From contig JADZET010000240.1 of the NCBI GenBank assembly GCA_020850375.1, forward strand, positions 1-10,720: a DNA stretch of 10,720 nucleotides. Reading direction: 5' to 3'. The translations under genes were made by a program, and so were the position numbers. The stretch comes from Phycisphaeraceae bacterium (GTDB lineage Bacteria; Planctomycetota; Phycisphaerae; Phycisphaerales; Phycisphaeraceae). Shown here piece by piece: positions 4,587 to 10,720 of this stretch. The notes beneath the pieces are model-generated. The model was given only the letters and a program-made list of their open reading frames with translations. It made no database searches and was not told the DNA's origin. Positions within the stretch are counted from its first letter, which is position 1; each line of letters begins with the position of its first letter.

Positions 4587-6020
4587 ATGCCCTGGTGGCA
4601 GCACTACACCCTCATCGAATGGATCATCCGCCTGGTCATGGTCCCGGTGCTCCTGCGCCGCCGCTTCATGCCCTCGACCACCCTGGCCTGGCTCTCCCTG
4701 ATCTTCTTCGTCCCCGAGCTGGGCCTGGTGGTCTACCTCCTCTTCGGCGGTGACCGCCTGGCCTACCGCCGCGTCCGTCGCCACCGCCGCTTCCTTAACG
4801 CCACCCGCGCCCTGCGCCGCACCGCCAGCGTCCGCGAACGCCACGCCGCCAATCCGGACCTCCCGCCCGAGATCAACATGCTCGCCCAGCACGCCGCCCA
4901 CATCGGCGGCATGCCCATCCTCGCCGGCAACCACGTCGAATTCATCGAGAACACCCCCGCCTACCTCGACCGCCTCGTGGCCGACATCGACCAGGCCCGC
5001 CGCCACGTTCACCTGATCTTCTACATCTACGCCCCCGACCCCTTCGGCCGACGACTCGCCGACGCCCTCTGCCGCGCCAGCGCCCGCGGCGTGCGGTGCC
5101 GCGTCCTCCTCGACGCCGTCGGCTCGCGCAAGATGCTCGGCTGCGACCTGGCCGCCACCTGCCGCCACGCCGGCGTCGAGCTCGCCACCGCCCTGCCCGT
5201 CGCCAGCCTCCGCCGTCCCTTCGCCCGCATGGACCTGCGCAACCACCGCAAGCTCGTCGTGATCGACGGCAAGATCGCCCACACCGGCAGCCACAACGTC
5301 GTCCAGCCCGAGTACGGCCACTGGTGGGCCGGACCCTGGATCGACCTCTCCGGCCGCTACACCGGCCCGATCGTCGCCGAGCTCCAGAATGTCTTCCTCG
5401 ACGACTGGCTCTTCGAGACCGACCAGGCCCTCGACGGCGACGACCTCTTCCCCCCCATCGAGCCCGCCGGCGACATGCTCGCCCAGTGCGTCCCGACCGG
5501 ACCTACCCAGGAATCCGAGTCCCTCCTGCGCGTCATCCTCGCCGGCATCAACCTCGCCCGCCGACAGATCCTCATCACCAGCCCCTACTTCGTCCCCGAC
5601 GAACCCACCCTCGTCGCCCTGACCATGGCCGCCGAGCGCGGCGCCGAGGTCACGCTCGTCCTGCCCCGACGCAGCGACCACTGGCTCGTCAGCACCGCCG
5701 GACGCGCCTACTTCGAACCCCTCCTCCACGCCGGCGTCAAGATCCACCTCCACGACAAGGGCATGCTTCACGCCAAGACCATGACCGTTGACGACTCCCT
5801 CGCCCTGCTCGGCTCATCCAACCTCGACGTCCGTAGCTTCTACCTCAACTTCGAGCTCAACGTCCTGATGTACGGCCCGCAGATCACCGCCCAGCTCCGC
5901 TTCGCCCAGACGCGCTACCTCCACGAATCCCAGCCCATCAACCTCGCCCGCTGGAAGAAACGCGCCACCAGCCTCAAGTACCTCGAGGCCGCCTCAGCCC
6001 TGCTCTCGCCCATCCTCTAA
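4587..6020 (+). CDS. cls: Cardiolipin synthase (phospholipase D family)
   Basis: The 477-residue protein has the full layout of bacterial cardiolipin synthases, which condense two phosphatidylglycerols into cardiolipin and glycerol at the inner membrane. Two N-terminal hydrophobic segments (about 8-23 and 31-53) are followed by FGGDRLAYRR, which enters the cytosolic part. Two phospholipase D HKD motifs follow: His220-Lys222-Asp227 in HRKLVVIDGKIAHTGSHN, and His395-Lys397-Asp402 in HAKTMTVDDSLALLGSSNLD. ITSPYFVPDE lies between them, and SFYLNFELNV follows the second motif, as in the Cls family. Length is standard (about 480). The ATG at 4587 opens just before the first membrane segment. The preceding bases (TCTCCCGCCC) contain no ribosome binding site. 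The gene returns to C-ending codons after the island and lies 56 bases before the HAD gene. Its lipid product makes it part of the membrane-maintenance core. Confidence 0.94.
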   Translation: MPWWQHYTLIEWIIRLVMVPVLLRRRFMPSTTLAWLSLIFFVPELGLVVYLLFGGDRLAYRRVRRHRRFLNATRALRRTASVRERHAANPDLPPEINMLAQHAAHIGGMPILAGNHVEFIENTPAYLDRLVADIDQARRHVHLIFYIYAPDPFGRRLADALCRASARGVRCRVLLDAVGSRKMLGCDLAATCRHAGVELATALPVASLRRPFARMDLRNHRKLVVIDGKIAHTGSHNVVQPEYGHWWAGPWIDLSGRYTGPIVAELQNVFLDDWLFETDQALDGDDLFPPIEPAGDMLAQCVPTGPTQESESLLRVILAGINLARRQILITSPYFVPDEPTLVALTMAAERGAEVTLVLPRRSDHWLVSTAGRAYFEPLLHAGVKIHLHDKGMLHAKTMTVDDSLALLGSSNLDVRSFYLNFELNVLMYGPQITAQLRFAQTRYLHESQPINLARWKKRATSLKYLEAASALLSPIL

Positions 6021-6063
6021 AGCAGCGTAAAAACGCCTAAAAATCCTCCGCCCGCGACTTCGG

Positions 6064-6069
6064 TACACT
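6064..6069 (+). promoter_or_regulatory. Candidate -10 box of the HAD phosphatase gene
   Basis: TACACT ends 7 bases before the ATG at 6077, with ACCGCCC between and no ribosome binding site. It fits TANNNT at the spacing of leaderless promoters but lacks the TG extension seen before holB, the RAYT gene and the radical SAM gene. Confidence 0.38.
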
Positions 6070-6076
6070 ACCGCCC

Positions 6077-6934
6077 ATGCGTTACCGCATGTTGTGTCTG
6101 GACCTTGACGGCACGCTGCTCGGCAGCGACGGCCGGGTCAGCCCCGAGAATCTCGCCGCCATCGCCCGCGCCCGCGCCGCCGGCACACTGATCGTCCCCT
6201 GCACCGGCCGCGGCTGGCGCGAATCCACCCACGTCCTGCAAACCATCCCCGGCCTGGAGGTCGGCGTCTTTGTCGGCGGCGCCGCCGTCTGCCTCGTGGC
6301 CGACGGCGCCTCGCTCGACCTGGCCGTCATCGAGCCCCACCTCGCCCTCGAAGCCGTCCAGACCCTCTTCGACCTCCCCGAGGCCGTCCTGGTCTATCAA
6401 GACGCCTCCCTCACCGGCCACGACTACCTCGTCACCGGCCGCGGCTCCCTCAGCCCACAGACCCAGTGGTGGTTCGAACGCACCGACTCGCGCGTCCGCT
6501 TCGCCCAGCACGTCACCCTCACGGACCTCCACCACACCCTGCGCGTCGGCATTGTCTCGACCGACGAGCGCATGGCCGCCGTCAAGCCCATGCTCAGCCA
6601 AGCCCTCGGCGACCGCGTCTTCCTCCAGAGTTTCGAGGCCGTCCAGGAAGCCCGCCCCGGCGTCAGCGTCCACGTCCTCGAGGTCTTCGCCCAGGGCGTC
6701 GACAAATGGCGCGGCATCGAGTGGCTCGCCCGCCAACGCGGCGTCACCCCCGAGCAGGTCGCCGTCATCGGCGACGAGATCAACGACCTGGCCATGCTCG
6801 CCGGCGCCGGCTGCGGCATCGCCATGGGCAACGCCATCGACCTCGTCAAGCAAGCCGCCAAGCACGTCACCCTCGCCTGCGACCAGCACGGCGTCGCCCA
6901 CGCGATCGAAAAATTACTCCACGAAGAATGGTGA
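6077..6934 (+). CDS. Cof-type HAD-superfamily phosphatase
   Basis: The 285-residue protein is a cytosolic haloacid dehalogenase-fold hydrolase of the Cof/YidA (C2 cap) group. These enzymes usually remove phosphate from sugar phosphates, nucleotides or flavin mononucleotide. Motif I is CLDLDGTLL, with nucleophile Asp9 and acid/base Asp11. Motif II is the Thr43 of VPCTGRG. Motif III is Lys210 in [11 protein letters not shown]. Motif IV is GDEIND at 232-237, supplying the magnesium-binding acids. The 130 or so residues between motifs II and III hold the large C2B-type cap. The C-terminal [19 protein letters not shown] block is typical of Cof proteins. The substrate cannot be read from the sequence. 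The start is supported by the usual short lead before motif I. dut follows after 44 bases. Confidence 0.92.
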   Translation: MRYRMLCLDLDGTLLGSDGRVSPENLAAIARARAAGTLIVPCTGRGWRESTHVLQTIPGLEVGVFVGGAAVCLVADGASLDLAVIEPHLALEAVQTLFDLPEAVLVYQDASLTGHDYLVTGRGSLSPQTQWWFERTDSRVRFAQHVTLTDLHHTLRVGIVSTDERMAAVKPMLSQALGDRVFLQSFEAVQEARPGVSVHVLEVFAQGVDKWRGIEWLARQRGVTPEQVAVIGDEINDLAMLAGAGCGIAMGNAIDLVKQAAKHVTLACDQHGVAHAIEKLLHEEW

Positions 6935-6946
6935 CCGGCCAGCGGT

Positions 6947-6952
6947 TAGGAT
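6947..6952 (+). promoter_or_regulatory. Candidate -10 box for dut
   Basis: TAGGAT lies 26 bases before the dut ATG, in the 44-base gap after the HAD stop. A start about 7 bases downstream would give a leader of roughly 20 bases carrying the ribosome binding site. No clear -35 box is seen, and dut could equally be read through from the HAD gene. Confidence 0.25.
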
Positions 6953-6962
6953 CAAGCCGTCA

Positions 6963-6972
6963 CGGAAGGAGA
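6963..6972 (+). promoter_or_regulatory. Strong ribosome binding site fixing the dut start
   Basis: GGAAGGAGAG ends 6 bases before the ATG at 6979. The frame stays open upstream into the HAD gene, so this site is what decides between the short and the extended reading. The short form begins just before the conserved dUTPase fold. Confidence 0.85.
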
Positions 6973-6978
6973 GACCCC

Positions 6979-7449
6979 ATGACCACGACCATGCCCGACA
7001 CCCTCCAGGTGGCGATCACCCGCCTGCCCGGCCATGACGACATTGCCTTGCCCGCCTACCAGAGCCAGCACGCCGCCGGCATGGACGTCCACGCCGCCGT
7101 CCCCGCCGACGCCCCGCTCGTCCTCGAGCCCGGCCGACACGCCATGGTCCCCACCGGCTTCGCCCTGGCCGTCCCCGAGGGCTACGAGGCCCAGGTCCGC
7201 CCCCGCTCCGGCCTCGCCGCCAAGCACGGCGTCACCGCGCTCAATTCCCCCGGCACCATCGACGCCGACTACCGCGGCCACGTCCAGATCCTCCTGATCA
7301 ACCACGGCCGCGATCCCCTGACCATCACCCGCGGCATGCGCATCGCCCAGCTCGTGATCAAACCCGTCCCCCGCGTCGCCTGGCTCGAGGTCCGCGAGCT
7401 CCCCGCCACCGCCCGCGGCGAAGGCGGTTTCGGCCACACCGGGGCCTGA
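6979..7449 (+). CDS. dut: Deoxyuridine 5'-triphosphate nucleotidohydrolase (dUTPase)
   Basis: The 156-residue protein is a trimeric-type dUTPase. It hydrolyses dUTP to dUMP and pyrophosphate, keeping uracil out of DNA and feeding dTMP synthesis. All five family motifs are present in order: motif I AAGMDVHA (32-39), motif II RPRSGLA (74-80), motif [15 protein letters not shown] (89-100, catalytic Asp95 and substrate-gating Tyr98), motif [12 protein letters not shown] (118-127) and motif [11 protein letters not shown] (146-155). The phenylalanine that stacks on uracil is in motif V (GGFGHTG). Length is standard. The reading frame is open far upstream, but the ATG at 6979 follows a strong ribosome binding site and leaves a normal N-terminus. 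It belongs with tmk, upstream in the window, in the same nucleotide pathway. Confidence 0.97.
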   Translation: MTTTMPDTLQVAITRLPGHDDIALPAYQSQHAAGMDVHAAVPADAPLVLEPGRHAMVPTGFALAVPEGYEAQVRPRSGLAAKHGVTALNSPGTIDADYRGHVQILLINHGRDPLTITRGMRIAQLVIKPVPRVAWLEVRELPATARGEGGFGHTGA

Positions 7450-7528
7450 TATCAGCACTGCCAGGGCCGCTGAACGCCGCTCATCCCTAACTTTGCTCCC
7501 CCACCCTCCCCCCGGCCGATCTTCTGGG

Positions 7529-7559
7529 AATCAGGCGCGATCGTTATGCCCTGATTTTT
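7529..7559 (+). terminator. Possible intrinsic terminator after dut
   Basis: AATCAGG (7529-7535) pairs with CCTGATT (7550-7556), and TTT follows directly, so the run reads TTTTT. The 14-base loop contains the palindrome CGATCG. The stem is short and only moderately GC-rich, so termination may be partial. It lies between the dut stop and the ftsK start. Confidence 0.45.
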
Positions 7560-7593
7560 CATCCGCCCTCCGTAACGGACAAAGCGAACAGGC

Positions 7594-10209
7594 ATGAGCA
7601 AAACGCGTAAGTCCAAGCCCAGCAAGTCCGCCAGGCACGCACCCCTCGACGGTCGCAAGATCTGGCCCGCCATGGTCTGGGTCCTCCTCGCCGGCGCCTG
7701 GTTTATCCTCTTCGCCGCCCTGTGGTCCTACAACCCCGCCGACCCGCCCAGCCACGCCGCCGTCATGGCGCCCGACCCCGCCACCGGACGCGATGCCGTC
7801 CAGAACTGGGTCGGCCGCTTCGGCGCCGTCGTCAGCTACCGCGCCCTGCGCATGCTCGGACCGGGCGCCTGGGTCGGCATGGCCCTGGGCCTGCTCGCCC
7901 TCGTCGTCACCGCCATGCGCCGCCCCGTCACCCAGCCCATCCTGCGCGTCATCGGCGCCATCCTCATGGTCGTCGCCGCCAGCGCCGTCTCCGACCTCTA
8001 CGGCTCGCAGCGCGTCGACCCCATGGCGGGCGGCCTGGTCGCCTTCGCCATCAACAGCGAACTCCTCCCCCGCTTCGCCGTCATGGGCACCGTCGCCATC
8101 CTCCTCGTCGGTTTCCTCGTCGGCATGATGCTCGCCATCGACCAGATCGTCGTCGCCGTCGGCTCCCTCGCCCTGCGGGCCGTCGCCTCCCTGGCCAAGA
8201 TCAAGCTCCCAAGCCTCAAGCTCCGTCCCGCCCTGGCGGGTCTGACCGTCGGCAGCGGCGGGGGATGGGGCGACTCGTCCACCAAGACCAAGAGCGCCCG
8301 CAAGGGCAAACGCCGCGACGACCTCGAACACATCGACGAGGACGCCGGCGGACTCGGCGCCACCGAGGCCTTCAACCCCGAAGATAAAGCCGTCGCCGTC
8401 GTCGACCCCGACGAAGAAGAACAAATCGCTGACGACGCGGACGCCCCGGAGGACACTGACGACGACGCCATCGACGCCCCCGGCGCCTTCCTCGCCGAGC
8501 GATCCTTCGACCCCGAGTCCCTCCGCGCCAAGATCAAACAGCTCCCCATCAACTTCGCCGCCGCCGCCAAGAAGGACGACGGCGCCTTCGCCGCCGCCCG
8601 CGAGATCGACCTCTCGGGCTACCAGTTCCCCGGCCTCGACCAGCTCGAGGACCCCGAGCACAGCTTCAGCGCCGAGATGGAGGCCCTCGTCCGTGAGCAG
8701 GCCGTCCAGCTCGAGTCCGCCCTCCGACAGTACCGCATCGAGGGCGAGGTCGTCGGCATCGACTCCGGACCGGTCATCACCCTCTTCGAGGTCCGCCTCG
8801 CCCCAGGCACCAAGGTCAACGCCATCTCCCGCGTCGCCAGCGACCTCGCCCGCGCCCTCAAGGCCCACAACGTCCGCATCGTCTCGAACACCGCGGGCAA
8901 GGACACCGTCGGCATCGAGGTCCCCAACCTCAAAAAGGAAAAAGTCCGCCTCAAGGAGCTCATGACCGCCCAGCCCGACAGCGTCCAGAAAATGAAGCTC
9001 CCGATGTTCCTCGGCAAGGACGCCTCCGGCGAGCCGCTGATCTACGACCTGACCACCATGCCCCACATGCTCATCGCCGGCACCACCGGCTCGGGCAAGA
9101 GCGTGTGCATGAACTCCATCATCATGTCCTTCCTCTTCACCAAGCGCCCCGACGAGCTCAAGCTCGTCCTCGTCGACCCCAAGATGGTCGAGATGAGCAT
9201 GTTCAAGGACGTCCCCCACCTCATGTGCCCCGTCGTCACCGAGATGAGCAAGGCCGCCGCCATCCTCGAATGGGCCACCACCAAGATGGACGAACGCTAC
9301 GAGCTCCTGGCCGAGGCCGGCGTCCGCGACGTCGCCGGGTACAACGCCCTGACCCCCGAGGAACTCCGCGAACGCTTCGAGCCGACCTCCGAGGCCGAGG
9401 AGGCCCGCATCCCCAAGAAGCTCCCCTACCTCGTCTTCATCATCGACGAGCTGGCGGACCTGATCATGACCCACAAGGAGGTCGAGGGCTTCATCGTCCG
9501 ACTCGCCCAGAAAGCCCGCGCCGTCGGCCTGCACCTGATCCTCGCCACCCAGCGACCCCAGGCCAACGTCGTCACCGGACTGATCAAGGGCAACATGCCC
9601 TGCCGCATCTCCTTCAAGGTCGCCTCCGGACTCGACTCCCGCATCGTCCTGGACCAGAAAGGCGCCGAACTCCTCCTCGGCCAGGGCGACATGCTCTTCC
9701 TCAGCCCCCGCACCAGCAAGCTCTCCCGCGCCCAGGGCACCCTCGTCGAGGACGCCGAGATCCGCAAGATCGTCAAGGTCCTCAAGAACATCGCCGAGCA
9801 GAACTTCGAGCCCCAACTCGTCCAGCTCCGCGGCTCGGGCGGCGACGAGGACGGCGACGGCACCCCCTCCGAAAAGGACCCCCTCTTCGAGCAGGCCGTC
9901 GACATCGTCATGGAGTCCCGACGCGGCTCGGTCTCCCTCCTCCAACGACGCCTGGCCGTCGGCTACTCCCGCGCCTCACGCCTGATCGAGCAGATGGCCG
10001 AGTACCAGATCCTCGGCGTCTACAAGGGCTCCCAGGCCCGCGAGGTCGTCATCAGCCCCGAGGAATGGGACGCCATGAAACAACAAGCCCGCGCCGACGC
10101 CGAGGCCTCCGCCGCCTCGACCACCACCGAATCTTCCACGGCCGACGATGACGACACTTCCGGGGGCGGGGGTGTCCCCGATGAGATGGACGACGAATAC
10201 CGCCAGTAG
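7594..10209 (+). CDS. ftsK: DNA translocase FtsK/SpoIIIE
   Basis: The 871-residue protein is the hexameric DNA pump that moves chromosome termini through the closing septum. The N-terminus has about four hydrophobic segments (near residues 24-45, 88-110, 117-135 and 160-185), as in the FtsK membrane domain. A very acidic, low-complexity linker follows (about 240-300). The motor begins near residue 330. DSGPVITLFEVRLAPG marks the alpha domain. Walker A is GTTGSGKS at 496-503, DPKMVEMSMF follows, and Walker B ends in Asp618-Glu619 (IIDELADL). ATQRP and RISFKVAS follow as in the family. Residues about 762-825 (DPLFEQAVDIV to YQILG) are the winged-helix gamma domain that reads polarity sequences on the chromosome. 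The start has only a weak ribosome binding site. A hairpin terminator follows the gene. The length is near that of SpoIIIE-type proteins and well short of E. coli FtsK, whose linker is long. Confidence 0.97.
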   Translation: MSKTRKSKPSKSARHAPLDGRKIWPAMVWVLLAGAWFILFAALWSYNPADPPSHAAVMAPDPATGRDAVQNWVGRFGAVVSYRALRMLGPGAWVGMALGLLALVVTAMRRPVTQPILRVIGAILMVVAASAVSDLYGSQRVDPMAGGLVAFAINSELLPRFAVMGTVAILLVGFLVGMMLAIDQIVVAVGSLALRAVASLAKIKLPSLKLRPALAGLTVGSGGGWGDSSTKTKSARKGKRRDDLEHIDEDAGGLGATEAFNPEDKAVAVVDPDEEEQIADDADAPEDTDDDAIDAPGAFLAERSFDPESLRAKIKQLPINFAAAAKKDDGAFAAAREIDLSGYQFPGLDQLEDPEHSFSAEMEALVREQAVQLESALRQYRIEGEVVGIDSGPVITLFEVRLAPGTKVNAISRVASDLARALKAHNVRIVSNTAGKDTVGIEVPNLKKEKVRLKELMTAQPDSVQKMKLPMFLGKDASGEPLIYDLTTMPHMLIAGTTGSGKSVCMNSIIMSFLFTKRPDELKLVLVDPKMVEMSMFKDVPHLMCPVVTEMSKAAAILEWATTKMDERYELLAEAGVRDVAGYNALTPEELRERFEPTSEAEEARIPKKLPYLVFIIDELADLIMTHKEVEGFIVRLAQKARAVGLHLILATQRPQANVVTGLIKGNMPCRISFKVASGLDSRIVLDQKGAELLLGQGDMLFLSPRTSKLSRAQGTLVEDAEIRKIVKVLKNIAEQNFEPQLVQLRGSGGDEDGDGTPSEKDPLFEQAVDIVMESRRGSVSLLQRRLAVGYSRASRLIEQMAEYQILGVYKGSQAREVVISPEEWDAMKQQARADAEASAASTTTESSTADDDDTSGGGGVPDEMDDEYRQ

Positions 10210-10241
10210 CCCTTTCATTCCGCACAAACCGATCCCGCGCG

Positions 10242-10270
10242 AGCCCCGCCGTCCCCGGCGGGGCTGTCTT
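10242..10270 (+). terminator. Intrinsic terminator after ftsK
   Basis: AGCCCCGCCG (10242-10251) and CGGCGGGGCT (10256-10265) form a perfect 10-bp GC-rich stem with the loop TCCC. GTCTTTATA follows. It lies 33 bases after the ftsK stop and before the next gene's leader. The T-run is short, but the stem is strong. Confidence 0.7.
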
Positions 10271-10332
10271 TATACCCGCCGAAACCCCTCTCTCCCCCTC
10301 CCCAACTTGCCTCCCGCCCCATCTGCGCGCAC

Positions 10333-10353
10333 GATGGGACGCCGTCCCCCATC
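10333..10353 (+). repeat. Inverted repeat in the leader of the GNAT gene
   Basis: GATGGGAC and GTCC-CC-CATC can pair over 8 bp, with a two-base bulge and a three-base loop. The hairpin ends 2 bases before the TAAGGAG ribosome binding site, so in mRNA it could affect translation. As DNA it could be an operator. Chance cannot be excluded. Confidence 0.3.
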
Positions 10354-10355
10354 CG

Positions 10356-10362
10356 TAAGGAG
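10356..10362 (+). promoter_or_regulatory. Ribosome binding site of the GNAT gene
   Basis: TAAGGAG lies 8 bases before the ATG at 10371 and is a near-consensus Shine-Dalgarno sequence. It fixes the start of the partial gene at the window's end. Confidence 0.8.
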
Positions 10363-10370
10363 TCCCCGCC

Positions 10371-10720
10371 ATGGGCGTTGACGTCTCGAAGCTCCCCATC
10401 CGCATGTTCTGCGACAACCTCCGCGCCTGCCCCCGCCACCCCCTGCCCGAAGGCTACTCCATCCGCTGGTTCGAGCCCGGCGACCGTGAAAAATGGGTCT
10501 CCCTCTGGCAGGCCGCCGAGGGCAGCGACCAGATCACCGCCGACCTCTTCGACCACGAGTTCACCACCGACCCCGCCCTCCACCACCAGCGCATCTGCAT
10601 GCTCCTCGACGCCGCCGGCCTGGTCGTCGGCACCAGCACCGCCTGGTACGAGGACGACTACTACGGCCAGCGCGTCGGCCGCGTCCACTGGGTCGCCATC
10701 CACCCCAGCGTCCACGGCCG
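10371..10720 (+). CDS. GNAT-family N-acetyltransferase, N-terminal part (3' end outside window)
   Basis: The frame stays open from the ATG at 10371 to the end of the window (116 full codons). The visible part reads as the first half of a GNAT acetyltransferase, which moves acetyl from acetyl-CoA to an amine. After a 25-residue lead, YSIRWFEPGDREKWVSLW matches the first strand and helix. RICMLLDAAGLVVGTSTAWY matches the central strands, and GRVHWVAIHPSVHGR is the start of motif A (V-x-P-x-x-x-G-R-G). The rest of the acetyl-CoA loop lies beyond the window. Substrate unknown. It has its own ribosome binding site and follows the ftsK terminator, so it is probably transcribed separately. Codons end in C, as in the core genes. 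Confidence 0.85.
   Translation, partial: MGVDVSKLPIRMFCDNLRACPRHPLPEGYSIRWFEPGDREKWVSLWQAAEGSDQITADLFDHEFTTDPALHHQRICMLLDAAGLVVGTSTAWYEDDYYGQRVGRVHWVAIHPSVHG

Noticed and set aside
4371..5771. Open frame of 466 codons on the minus strand opposite cardiolipin synthase
   Set aside because: It has the same low-complexity composition, and its apparent T-K-D-T-K and R-R-T-R-R-A-R-R segments are just the CTCCGTG/CTTCGTG repeats read backwards.
6021..6050. GCGT-AAAA-ACGC hairpin after the cardiolipin synthase stop as a terminator
   Set aside because: The stem is only 4 bp and is followed by CTAAAAATCC rather than a T-run.
6466..6978. Extended N-terminus of the dUTPase frame reaching back into the HAD gene
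   Set aside because: The added residues are Arg/Pro-rich shadow translation of the HAD gene. The strong ribosome binding site and the dUTPase fold both support the ATG at 6979.
7531..9945. Very long open frame (804 codons) on the minus strand opposite ftsK
   Set aside because: It results from the extreme C preference at third positions of ftsK, which removes stops from the opposite strand. The translation is low-complexity Gly/Asp/Glu/Val-rich sequence with no domain.

Overview
The window is GC-rich bacterial DNA. The housekeeping genes end their codons overwhelmingly in C, and most of them have no Shine-Dalgarno sequence before the start codon. Three things together suggest a planctomycete or a relative in the PVC group, with only moderate confidence: this codon style, a REP-associated Y1 transposase with GGGGACACT-type repeats, and CTCCGTG/CTTCGTG short repeats between genes. 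No rRNA, tRNA or CRISPR array is visible.

Layout. 1-1356 (+) holds the 3' end of thymidylate kinase (tmk) and the DNA polymerase III delta' subunit (holB). 1357-4477 is an accessory island of different codon use. It carries a REPIN-like repeat cluster, then a leftward gene pair (a radical SAM protein followed by a nucleoside phosphorylase-like protein), then a rightward RAYT (Y1/HUH) transposase. Five copies of one short motif mark the island, and the outermost two form a perfect 19-bp inverted repeat. 4491-4566 holds clustered CTCCGTG/CTTCGTG repeats. 4587-10209 (+) returns to C-ending core genes: cardiolipin synthase, a Cof-type HAD phosphatase, dUTPase (dut) and the FtsK/SpoIIIE DNA translocase. 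The window ends inside a GNAT acetyltransferase.

The core genes concern DNA replication and segregation (holB, ftsK), the dTTP/dUTP pools (tmk, dut) and membrane lipid (cardiolipin synthase). The island genes have no evident link to these. The radical SAM plus nucleoside phosphorylase-like pair may be a small enzyme module of unknown product. The RAYT gene and the repeats look like a REP/REPIN system with its cognate transposase.

The points most worth a second look are the arrangement of the five repeats (one copy supplies the RAYT stop codon), the radical SAM/phosphorylase-like pair with an altered phosphate-binding region, and a recurrent TANNNT box 6-7 nt before four start codons, which suggests leaderless transcription.
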